DNA of 7,952 nucleotides from Muribaculaceae bacterium (GTDB taxonomy: Bacteria > Bacteroidota > Bacteroidia > Bacteroidales > Muribaculaceae). The DNA is taken from positions 1 to 7,952 of the forward strand of contig VSPW01000089.1 in the NCBI GenBank assembly GCA_009775535.1. The letters run 5' to 3'. The position numbers were made by a program, and so were the translations under genes. The notes below the pieces were generated by a model. It searched no databases. It saw only the letters and a program-made list of their open reading frames with translations, and was not told the origin of the DNA. Shown here in pieces: positions 1-5,783 of the stretch (its first letter is position 1; each line of letters opens with the position of its first letter).

Positions 1-304
1 ATGCGGTGTCGCACATTGCCGATGCGTCCTCACATCCGTTATAGTATTTCTCTATTCGTCCGTGCAGTTCTGTGCCGAGGGCGGCAGCCTGTAGCCGTTT
101 TTCGTCCCATTGTCTGCGCAGTTCTTCAGGTGATATGCCCATGGAAGGGGCTTTGCGTTCTGACCAGTATATGGCATCGAACTGCTCGAAGCAACGTTCT
201 ACCAGCGTTGTGACAGAAAGCAGGTTACGGCCTGTAGTAAGATGGGTATATGTGTGCGTGGCAGCATCGAAGTGCAGCCCGGTGTCGCGGGGATGGGAAT
301 TCAT
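1..304 (-). CDS. PD-(D/E)XK nuclease-like protein (5' part, runs off the window)
   Basis: This reading frame opens with ATG at 304-302 and stays open for 101 codons to the window edge, so the 3' end is missing. The start overlaps the U32 stop codon in an ATGA (304-301), which suggests translational coupling. Seen in the sequence: an SVTTLVERCF stretch near residues 30-39, a YWSERKA segment near 46-52, and GTELHGRIE at residues 77-85. From family knowledge, a G-T-x-x-H-x-x-(I/L)-E motif after an N-terminal 'SVT' strand is typical of RecB/Cas4/lambda-exonuclease-like PD-(D/E)XK nucleases, where the His and Glu help bind metal. The catalytic D and E-x-K motifs would lie beyond the edge and cannot be checked. 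Nuclease activity and its substrate (probably DNA) are therefore inferred. That the gene is real is well supported by the overlap and the uninterrupted frame. Confidence 0.7.
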   Translation of the reverse strand, partial: MNSHPRDTGLHFDAATHTYTHLTTGRNLLSVTTLVERCFEQFDAIYWSERKAPSMGISPEELRRQWDEKRLQAAALGTELHGRIEKYYNGCEDASAMCDTA

Positions 305-1554
305 TTCTTTTCCCATATGTATAGCCTGTCGCTGGGGCGTATCTTTGATGGCACTGGCATGGAAAAGCTGTCGCCCTTGACGGCGCGCGGTACTGATTTG
401 AGGTCAACGCGTATGTCTTCAACCGTTATTATGACAGCACCTGTCGTAGGGCCTGTGATGACTACCTCATCGCCTACATTGAGTTCCCCGGCTTCCATAA
501 GGAATTCGCCGACACCGAGTTTTGAGAAATAACGTATGCCTTTTGCCGCATACCGTTTGACGCGGGTGGCGGATGAACCGTATTTCCCCGACCATTCCCC
601 AAGCCGCTGGCCAAGGTAATAGCCGTTCCAGAATCCGCGGTTGAAGATCATCCCCAGGCGTTCGTCCCAATTTTCAATGCGGCCTGGATCTGAGTATGTG
701 CCTTCGCATATGGCCCGGAGTGCCTCATCGTAGCATCTCACGGCGATGCTTACGTACTCAGGCCCTCTTGCGCGCCCTTCAATTTTGAATACGCTTACAC
801 CTGCATCGGCCATCTTGTTTAGGAAATGTATGGTTTTCAGGTCCTTCGGAGACATGACATACTGGTTCTCTATGTCGAGCTGTTCTCCGGTCTCCTTGTC
901 GGTGACGGTGTATGCGCGCCGGCATATCTGTGTGCATGCCCCGCGGTTTGCGCTGGAGTTCATTTCATGTAGCGAAAGGTAGCATTTTCCGGATACTGCC
1001 ATGCAGAGTGCGCCGTGGCAGAACATTTCTATGCGTATCAGTTCCCCGTGAGGTCCGCGGATATCCTCATCGATGATGGCCCGGTGTATGGCTGCCACCT
1101 GTTCAAGGTTGAGCTCACGGGCAAGCACCACCACATCGGCATATGCGGCATAGAAGCGTACTGCCTCTATGTTGGTAATGTTGACCTGTGTGGATATGTG
1201 TACTTCCACATCTATTGAGCGTGCATAGGATATGGCGGCTATGTCACTGGCTATTATAGCGGTGATGCCGCTTTGCTTTACGGCATCTATTATCTTGTGG
1301 AGGTATTCGATGTCGTTGTCATAGATTACGGTGTTGACCGTAAGGTATGTCTTAACGCCTGCGGCAGAGCAGGTGGCGGCTATCTGGCGAAGGTCATCGA
1401 GCGTGAAGTTTACGCTGGAGCGAGAGCGCATGTTCAGGCCGGCTACGCCGAAATATACGGCATCGGCCCCGGCGTCTATTGCTGCCGCCAGTGACTCATA
1501 TGACCCCACCGGGGCCATTATCTCAAATTGGTTGCGTGTCATTGTCTTATCCAT
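301..1554 (-). CDS. U32 family protein (peptidase U32 / tRNA hydroxylation TrhP-like)
   Basis: A 417-residue U32 protein. The family signature E-x-F-x2-G-A-L-C-x4-G-x-C-x-L-S is matched exactly at residues 176-194. Cysteines at 184, 191, 207 and 211 have the spacing seen in E. coli YegQ/TrhP and probably hold an iron-sulfur cluster. The N-terminal part has a TIM-barrel-like look: the motif MAPVGSYESLAAAIDAGADAVYFG is recognisable near residues 13-36. The C-terminal 80 or so residues look like the small beta-barrel U32_C domain. Members were first described as collagenase-like proteases (PrtC of Porphyromonas), but E. coli relatives TrhP and RlhA hydroxylate tRNA U34 and 23S rRNA using prephenate-derived chemistry. 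The length fits TrhP best, so RNA hydroxylation is likelier than proteolysis. ATG at 1542 (residue 5) is an alternative start. The gene follows a 90-base gap with a stem-loop and overlaps the nuclease gene by 4 bases. Confidence 0.92.
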   Translation of the reverse strand: MDKTMTRNQFEIMAPVGSYESLAAAIDAGADAVYFGVAGLNMRSRSSVNFTLDDLRQIAATCSAAGVKTYLTVNTVIYDNDIEYLHKIIDAVKQSGITAIIASDIAAISYARSIDVEVHISTQVNITNIEAVRFYAAYADVVVLARELNLEQVAAIHRAIIDEDIRGPHGELIRIEMFCHGALCMAVSGKCYLSLHEMNSSANRGACTQICRRAYTVTDKETGEQLDIENQYVMSPKDLKTIHFLNKMADAGVSVFKIEGRARGPEYVSIAVRCYDEALRAICEGTYSDPGRIENWDERLGMIFNRGFWNGYYLGQRLGEWSGKYGSSATRVKRYAAKGIRYFSKLGVGEFLMEAGELNVGDEVVITGPTTGAVIITVEDIRVDLKSVPRAVKGDSFSMPVPSKIRPSDRLYIWEKK

Positions 1555-1570
1555 GTTCGTTTGTCGACAT

Positions 1571-1613
1571 ATACAGCAAATGCCCTAAAGGCTTTAGGCA
1601 TTTAGGGCTGTAT
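1571..1613 (-). terminator. Intergenic stem-loop, possible terminator or attenuator
   Basis: An imperfect inverted repeat fills the middle of the 90-base gap between the secG stop and the U32 start. Outer arms ATACAGC (1571-1577) and GCTGTAT (1607-1613) pair over 7 bases. Inner arms AAATGCC (1578-1584) and GGCATTT (1597-1603) pair over another 7, and TAAA/TTTA close a 3-base loop. The only interruptions are a 3-base bulge (1604-1606) and a 1-base bulge (1585). There is no T tract on either side in either direction, so it is not a textbook intrinsic terminator. Its position after secG and before the next gene fits an operon boundary, a processing site or a leader element of the U32 gene. Confidence 0.45.
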
Positions 1614-1644
1614 GCTTATGGGTTTCAGCGGCGCGTGGCCGTTG

Positions 1645-2007
1645 CTATTCTGCTGTTTCCTGTGCGGGCGCTGCTGGGGTCTCAGCTGCAGGCACTTGTA
1701 CGGGCGCAGCCTGTACAGGTGTTGCTGGTGCTGCATTGACGGGCGCTGTCACGCTTTTTGTGCGGAGCTCTGTCTGCTCAACTGAAGAAGGTGAAATGCG
1801 GGTGGAGATGATTGACAGAACGCAGATGATACCGGCAAGAGTCCATGTGGCTTTCTCAATAAAGTCGTTGGTGTGGCGTACGCCGAGCACTTGGTTGCCG
1901 CCGGCGAAGCTTGATGACAGGCCGCCACCCTTTGATTTCTGGATGAGGACCACTGCGATAAGGAGAATTGCGACTAAAACTGTCAGTACGATGATTAAAG
2001 TGTGCAT
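1645..2007 (-). CDS. secG: Preprotein translocase subunit SecG
   Basis: A 120-residue SecG, the small accessory subunit of the inner-membrane SecYEG channel. It has a first membrane helix at about residues 3-22 and a second at about 54-69. Between them lies the conserved cytoplasmic loop QKSKGGGLSSSFAGG (23-37), followed by the DFIEKATW motif (48-55), both characteristic of SecG. From about residue 86 the protein ends in a tail rich in Ala, Pro and Val, which is a common Bacteroidota extension of unknown role. The ATG lies 2 bases after the stop of the upstream uncharacterised gene, so the two are almost certainly co-transcribed. A possible internal promoter lies about 70 bases upstream inside that gene. 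The next gene is separated by a stem-loop, so secG is probably the last gene of the main operon. Confidence 0.96.
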   Translation of the reverse strand: MHTLIIVLTVLVAILLIAVVLIQKSKGGGLSSSFAGGNQVLGVRHTNDFIEKATWTLAGIICVLSIISTRISPSSVEQTELRTKSVTAPVNAAPATPVQAAPVQVPAAETPAAPAQETAE

Positions 2008-2009
2008 GA

Positions 2010-2783
2010 TTATTGGTTTTCCTTATTGGAATATCTTTGGTTTATGATAAGTTTCTGCAAAAAACGCAATTGGTCTGCAAAGTAAATACTTTTTTCCGGA
2101 TAATTCAAACTTAAATTGGATATAATTTCATATGCCTTGTCATATCGGCGCTGTTTTATGAAAAATTTTGCAAGTGACTGCGACAGAAGAGGTGGGTCTT
2201 GCACTTCTGTTTCCTTTGTCTCAGGGCTTTCAGCCGGTGCGGGGATCACTTGTTCCTCTTCAGCGGAGTTTCCGGCAGTCGCCGTTTCCGATTCTTGCTT
2301 TACAACGGCGGTTACCAGAGCGTCCTGCCCCGACATGGGCATGTCTGGCTCGTCAAGCGCTTTTGCCTGTGCCTCCAGCACCCCGGCGTAGTCCGGGACA
2401 GGGTTGAAGATGAGCCGTTCAAGCAATGCATCCTCTTCGGGTGAAGATGAGCCGTATGTATTGAGGAACGTATCTATCGCTTTGTCGGTGGTTACGGGTG
2501 CTGCCGGTTCCTCGGCCGGATAGAACATGGCGCGTTCCTGTTCGGTCGGATCAAACATTGCCAGTATGGCTTCGCGGTCGGTGGCTGCGAGTGCCAGCCA
2601 TGAGACAAGTTCCTTACGTTGCTGCGCGGTAATCGTGTCAGGCGACCGTTTGAGCAACAATGCTGCCGGCAGGGTGAATGACGGGTATTTTTCCCGCATA
2701 TCCATCACCCAGTCATATCCTACAGCCATGTCCGGGTCGGACATGAGGTCGGATATATGTCTGCATATCGGTTCTGCTTCCAT
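2010..2783 (-). CDS. Uncharacterised protein with C-terminal TPR-like helices
   Basis: A 257-residue protein with no signal peptide or membrane helix, so probably cytoplasmic. Three parts can be seen. Residues 1 to about 90 are mostly helical. A middle part (about 91-197) is acidic and rich in Glu, Pro, Ala and Thr, probably partly disordered. A C-terminal block (198-247) carries SQSLAKFFIKQRRYDKAYEI, then LSLNYPEKSIYFADQLRFLQKLI. That block resembles a single tetratricopeptide-like helical pair plus a capping helix, which usually mediates protein binding. I recall similar hypothetical proteins next to lptE and secG in other Bacteroidales but cannot verify this here. The start lies 9 bases after the lptE stop, and the stop lies 2 bases before secG, so it is co-expressed with two envelope export genes. 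A role linked to LPS assembly or Sec export is only a guess from position. Confidence 0.85.
   Translation of the reverse strand: MEAEPICRHISDLMSDPDMAVGYDWVMDMREKYPSFTLPAALLLKRSPDTITAQQRKELVSWLALAATDREAILAMFDPTEQERAMFYPAEEPAAPVTTDKAIDTFLNTYGSSSPEEDALLERLIFNPVPDYAGVLEAQAKALDEPDMPMSGQDALVTAVVKQESETATAGNSAEEEQVIPAPAESPETKETEVQDPPLLSQSLAKFFIKQRRYDKAYEIISNLSLNYPEKSIYFADQLRFLQKLIINQRYSNKENQ
2078..2109 (-). promoter_or_regulatory. Candidate internal promoter for secG
   Basis: On the minus strand a TTTG (2109-2106) is followed after exactly 20 bases by TTACTTTG (2085-2078). The Bacteroidota primary-sigma consensus is TTTG, a 19-21 base spacer, then TAnnTTTG, so this is a match with one mismatch in the -7 box. 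It lies in an AT-rich stretch within the last 35 codons of the upstream gene, and transcription would start about 60 bases before secG. It also encodes protein, so the match could be chance. Confidence 0.3.
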
Positions 2784-2792
2784 TCCTTGTAT

Positions 2793-3329
2793 TTACCAGT
2801 TGCCTAGTGTCGCATTGAATATTAGGTCTACCAGTTCCTTGCATATCTGCTGGCACAATTCGTCCTGTACATCGTTGAGCATCTGCGAACTGTCAAAGTC
2901 GCGGTATGCGCTGAAACTTTGGTCGATGTCCTTGCCTTCCTGTTTGGTGTCGATGTATTTCAGGCGTACCGTGATAGTGAGCCTCGTCTTGGATGCGTAT
3001 GCGTCCTCGGTGACAGCCTGTGGCGACAGGCTGTAGCCTGTTATCTCGCCTTCGATCTGAAGGTCGCTCGCCCCGTCGACAGTGCGCAGGCGCGTGTTGC
3101 GTGTGATATAGTCGAGGAGCTCGTTCTCAAACATCTGCTGCAGTGGCGGGTAGACGAGTGCGGCGCGTATGGGGAATTCGGACACATGTATGGTCTTGTA
3201 GACGGAATAGTCAAGTGAAGCCCCGTTGAGCTTGTAGCTGATGGAACATCCCCCTGCAGGCAGCAGCAGGGCGGTGGCCAGCAACACCGATTTCAGCATG
3301 CGTATGCAGTGTATGTTATTCAAGGCCAT
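2793..3329 (-). CDS. lptE: LPS assembly lipoprotein LptE
   Basis: A 178-residue protein resembling Bacteroidota LptE, the outer-membrane lipoprotein that plugs the LptD barrel and helps place LPS in the outer leaflet. An N-terminal hydrophobic segment (about 12-26) ends in PAGGC, giving a likely lipidated Cys28, although Ala at -3 of the lipobox is weaker than the usual Leu. The mature part starts with SISYKLNGASLDYSVYKTIHV and continues with PPLQQMFENELLDYITRNT, the pattern of an alpha/beta LptE fold. The later segment DLQIEGEITGYSLSPQAV, with a VRLKYIDTK strand, fits the same family. The ATG at 3329 overlaps the activator gene by 14 bases and has an A-rich upstream region. ATG at 3299 (residue 11) would give a compact signal peptide and a 16-base gap, and is a real alternative. 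Confidence 0.85.
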   Translation of the reverse strand: MALNNIHCIRMLKSVLLATALLLPAGGCSISYKLNGASLDYSVYKTIHVSEFPIRAALVYPPLQQMFENELLDYITRNTRLRTVDGASDLQIEGEITGYSLSPQAVTEDAYASKTRLTITVRLKYIDTKQEGKDIDQSFSAYRDFDSSQMLNDVQDELCQQICKELVDLIFNATLGNW

Positions 3330-4524
3330 ATTCTTTTATTTTTCGGTATAATGTTCGTTCTGATATGTTCAGCTCGCTGGCCGTGGCTTTGCGGCGTCCG
3401 CCATTGCGCTCCAGGGATTGCCGTATGGTCTCACGTTCGGTATCGGAGAGGGTTTTGGCGTCGGGGGCGTTTATAAGCAGCGCCGGCGGAATTGGCTGTA
3501 TCCGTGCAAGTTTATTGGATATTACACCGGTGGTGTCGCTGCCGGTGACGGCCTCTGCCCCTACATTGTCGACACTATGCCCGATGGAGTCTATTTCAGA
3601 TTTCAGCTCATCTATTTCACGCTGGAGGCGGAATATCATATTGAACAGCATCTCGCGTTCGCGGCTGTATGCCCCTGACGGCTCGGAGGCCTTGACCGGT
3701 GTGTATATTGCCGATACGGCCGGGAGATAGGAGGCTATGCATGCCTCGTCTACGGTATTGCCGGCCTCGAAAAGCGATATCTGTTCTGTGACGTTTTTCA
3801 GTTGGCGGACGTTGCCGGGCCACATGAACAGTGACAGCGCCCTTACGGCAGAGGGGTCAAACTCTACGGGGGGCATCTTGTAGCGTTCCGCGAAGTCCGA
3901 CATGAACTTGCGGGCGAGAAGCATTATGTCATTGCCCCGCGAGCGAAGCGGGGGTACTGTAATCTGCACCGTGGACAGGCGGTAATATAGGTCCTCGCGG
4001 AAACGTCCGGCCTCTACTGCCTTCACCAGGTCGACATTCGTTGCGGCCACTATGCGTATGTTCGTCTTTTGTACGGCGGATGAGCCGACTTTTATGAATT
4101 CACCGCTTTCAAGTACCCTCAGTAGGCGTGCCTGTGTGGTAAGCGGAAGTTCCGCCACTTCGTCAAGGAAGATTGTACCGCCGTCGGCCTCTTCAAAGTA
4201 GCCTTTACGGGAGGCGATAGCCCCGGTGAAAGCCCCTTTTTCATGTCCGAAAAGTTCGGAGTCTATAGTGCCTTCAGGGATTGCCCCGCAGTTGACGGCT
4301 ATATATTTGTTGTGCTTGCGTGCGCTCCATTGGTGGATTATCTGAGGGAAGAACTCCTTGCCTGTCCCGCTTTCGCCGTTAATGAGCACGGAGAGGTCAA
4401 TGGGCGCGACACGGATTGCACGCGACACCGCCTCAAGCAGTGCCGGGGCATTGCCTACGATACCGAGCCGCTGCTTGGCGCGCATCACTGATTCTGTTAT
4501 CTCGTTGTTTGCTGTCACTTGCAT
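3316..4524 (-). CDS. Sigma-54-dependent transcriptional activator without sensor domain
   Basis: A 402-residue bacterial enhancer-binding protein. The AAA+ domain starts almost at once, at about residue 20. It has Walker A GESGTGKE (50-57), the sigma-54 contact loop GAFTGA (97-102), Walker B GGTIFLDE (115-122), an arginine-containing FREDLYYRL segment (175-183) and WPGNVRQLKN (235-244). A charged, probably coiled-coil segment follows at 287-313. The C-terminus (about 359-402) is a Fis-type helix-turn-helix ending in TLYRKIKEYG. There is no receiver, GAF or PAS domain, as in PspF, so control must come from a partner protein or from expression level. I chose ATG at 4524, because the frame extends to 4797 only by running inside the acyltransferase gene. 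This start overlaps that gene by 10 bases. It sits just upstream of lptE in the same operon. Target genes cannot be read from the window. Confidence 0.93.
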   Translation of the reverse strand: MQVTANNEITESVMRAKQRLGIVGNAPALLEAVSRAIRVAPIDLSVLINGESGTGKEFFPQIIHQWSARKHNKYIAVNCGAIPEGTIDSELFGHEKGAFTGAIASRKGYFEEADGGTIFLDEVAELPLTTQARLLRVLESGEFIKVGSSAVQKTNIRIVAATNVDLVKAVEAGRFREDLYYRLSTVQITVPPLRSRGNDIMLLARKFMSDFAERYKMPPVEFDPSAVRALSLFMWPGNVRQLKNVTEQISLFEAGNTVDEACIASYLPAVSAIYTPVKASEPSGAYSREREMLFNMIFRLQREIDELKSEIDSIGHSVDNVGAEAVTGSDTTGVISNKLARIQPIPPALLINAPDAKTLSDTERETIRQSLERNGGRRKATASELNISERTLYRKIKEYGLE

Positions 4525-5366
4525 CGTAATGAATAGGTCTTTTCCCTGAGGAATGCGGTAAGCTCTTCCAGTGATCCGTTGTGCGCCATCTGTTCTTCGA
4601 CAGATATCGGGTCGCCTATGGATATATGCACCTCCTTGTGGGCCTTGCGGAATATCTCGGCGGGAAGACGGAGTGTACGCGCCTGCCAGCACACTACTCC
4701 AAGGATGTTGAACCACCATGAGTTCGTGCCGTTGAAGAATATAGGTATCACAGGGACTTTGAGCTGCTGGATAAGTCGCATAACTGTGGGCTGCCATTGG
4801 CGGTCCTGCAGCCGCAGTTTCCAGTTGATCTTTGACATCGCGCCTGCCGGGAAGAACCCTACAGGCTGGCCATCGCGTATGTTTTTTATCACTTCACGGA
4901 TTCCTTGCATCGAGACAGCCTTCTTTTTTGGGTCGTCGGACTGCATGGCGTCTACGGCTATGAAGCTCGGGCGCATGGCTGAAATGTGGTTAAGCACCAT
5001 GTTCACCATAACTTTATATTTTGGCCGCCTTGTGCCGATGAGGTGTATGAGCGTTATTCCGTCTATCGCGCCGAACGGATGGTTGCTGACTGTTATGAAC
5101 GGGCCGTCCGGGAGGTTGTCCAGGACCTTGCTGTTGTCTACCCTCAGCCGTACATCCAAGTCTTTGAGCATGGCAGTGGTGAAGTCAGCGCCGAGGTGGG
5201 AGCAGTTGCGTGAGTGTATGTCGTTTACCTTGTCTACCGAAAGGGCGTGCAGCAGCCATTTGACAAGTCTGGGGTGTGCGGCAAGTTTCGGCGACATCGC
5301 AGCGATGTCGTTGAAGTCGAGTACCGACGGTTTTATTTTGTTGTTGTTTATAGGCTCTCCGCTCAT
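4515..5366 (-). CDS. PlsC-like lysophospholipid acyltransferase (hemolysin-like family)
   Basis: A 283-residue acyltransferase that probably transfers an acyl chain from acyl-ACP or acyl-CoA to a lipid hydroxyl at the inner membrane. Block I reads NHPFGAIDG (95-103). His96 and Asp102 are separated by five residues, as in the 'putative hemolysin' branch, rather than four as in classic PlsC. Block III is FFPAGAMS (171-178), and the strand VPVIPIFFNG (204-213) is the usual block IV region. No transmembrane helix is obvious. The substrate could be lysophosphatidate, but members of this branch also O-acylate amino-acid lipids such as the glycine or ornithine lipids of Bacteroidota (GlsA/OlsA type). 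No partner N-acyltransferase gene is present here to decide. The start is 12 bases after the DUF1573 gene, and the end overlaps the activator gene. Confidence 0.88.
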   Translation of the reverse strand: MSGEPINNNKIKPSVLDFNDIAAMSPKLAAHPRLVKWLLHALSVDKVNDIHSRNCSHLGADFTTAMLKDLDVRLRVDNSKVLDNLPDGPFITVSNHPFGAIDGITLIHLIGTRRPKYKVMVNMVLNHISAMRPSFIAVDAMQSDDPKKKAVSMQGIREVIKNIRDGQPVGFFPAGAMSKINWKLRLQDRQWQPTVMRLIQQLKVPVIPIFFNGTNSWWFNILGVVCWQARTLRLPAEIFRKAHKEVHISIGDPISVEEQMAHNGSLEELTAFLREKTYSLRCK

Positions 5367-5378
5367 CTGTTTGGGGTG

Positions 5379-5783
5379 TTATTTGGCTGGGATTACTATG
5401 CCTGTGATCCTGAGGTTCACACGTTTGTGCTTGGGGTCGTTTGTGCGGACCTTGATGGTCTTGTCGAATTCGCCTGGGCGGTGTGCAGGATTATAGCTGA
5501 CGGATATGGAGCCTTTTTCCCCAGGTTTCACCGGTTCGGGTGAGTATTTGGGGTGTGTGCACCCGCATGACGCAGTGGCAGTTATTATAACAAGCGGACT
5601 GCTGCCGGTATTTGTGAACCCGAATACGTGGGTCACAGTGCCGTCGGCTTCGCGTATAGTGCCGAAGTCGTGGGCTTTTTCTTCAAATTCCACCGATGCC
5701 CCTGTTCCGGGCTTGGCGGCATGCAGCCCGCAGGCGGCGGTGAGCCATATGGCTACCATAAGTAAGGAGAGTATGCGTTTCAT
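5379..5783 (-). CDS. Secreted DUF1573 (Ig-like fold) protein
   Basis: A 134-residue protein with a signal peptide: MKR, a hydrophobic core to about residue 17, then a probable signal peptidase I site after LHA (residue 22). Cys18 lies in LTAAC, which fits a lipobox poorly, so a soluble periplasmic or surface protein is likelier than a lipoprotein. The rest is a single DUF1573 domain with HDFGTI near 38-43, FTNTG at 56-60, the hallmark CGCT at 73-76, PGEKGSISVSYNP at 87-99, and RPGEFDKTIKVRTND at 102-116. The family adopts an Ig-like (ASH/Hydin-like) beta sandwich and is abundant in Bacteroidota, but its role is unknown. Its ATG overlaps the meaB stop as ATGA (5783-5780), and the acyltransferase follows after 12 bases. 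Confidence 0.92.
   Translation of the reverse strand: MKRILSLLMVAIWLTAACGLHAAKPGTGASVEFEEKAHDFGTIREADGTVTHVFGFTNTGSSPLVIITATASCGCTHPKYSPEPVKPGEKGSISVSYNPAHRPGEFDKTIKVRTNDPKHKRVNLRITGIVIPAK

Noticed and set aside
1..213. Plus-strand open frames at the left edge (1-213 and 72-380).
   Set aside because: They are antisense to the nuclease-like gene, whose minus-strand frame is uninterrupted, carries a recognisable motif and is coupled to the U32 gene.
301..1554. Calling the U32 protein a secreted collagenase or virulence protease.
   Set aside because: There is no signal peptide, and the Cys pattern and length match the RNA-hydroxylating TrhP branch better than a protease role.
2527..3036. Plus-strand open frame of 169 codons opposite lptE and the uncharacterised gene.
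   Set aside because: It is antisense to two supported genes and spans their junction. It has Ser/Cys-rich low-information composition and no recognisable motif.
4525..4797. In-frame 91-codon N-terminal extension of the sigma-54 activator.
   Set aside because: It lies entirely within the acyltransferase gene and has no domain-like sequence. The ATG at 4524 fits the operon and places the AAA+ domain normally.
4579..5496. Long plus-strand open frame of 305 codons opposite the acyltransferase and the DUF1573 gene end.
   Set aside because: It is fully antisense to a gene with clear acyltransferase motifs. Its translation is rich in Cys, Ser, Arg and Met with no domain pattern, and it crosses a gene junction. 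It is a shadow frame.
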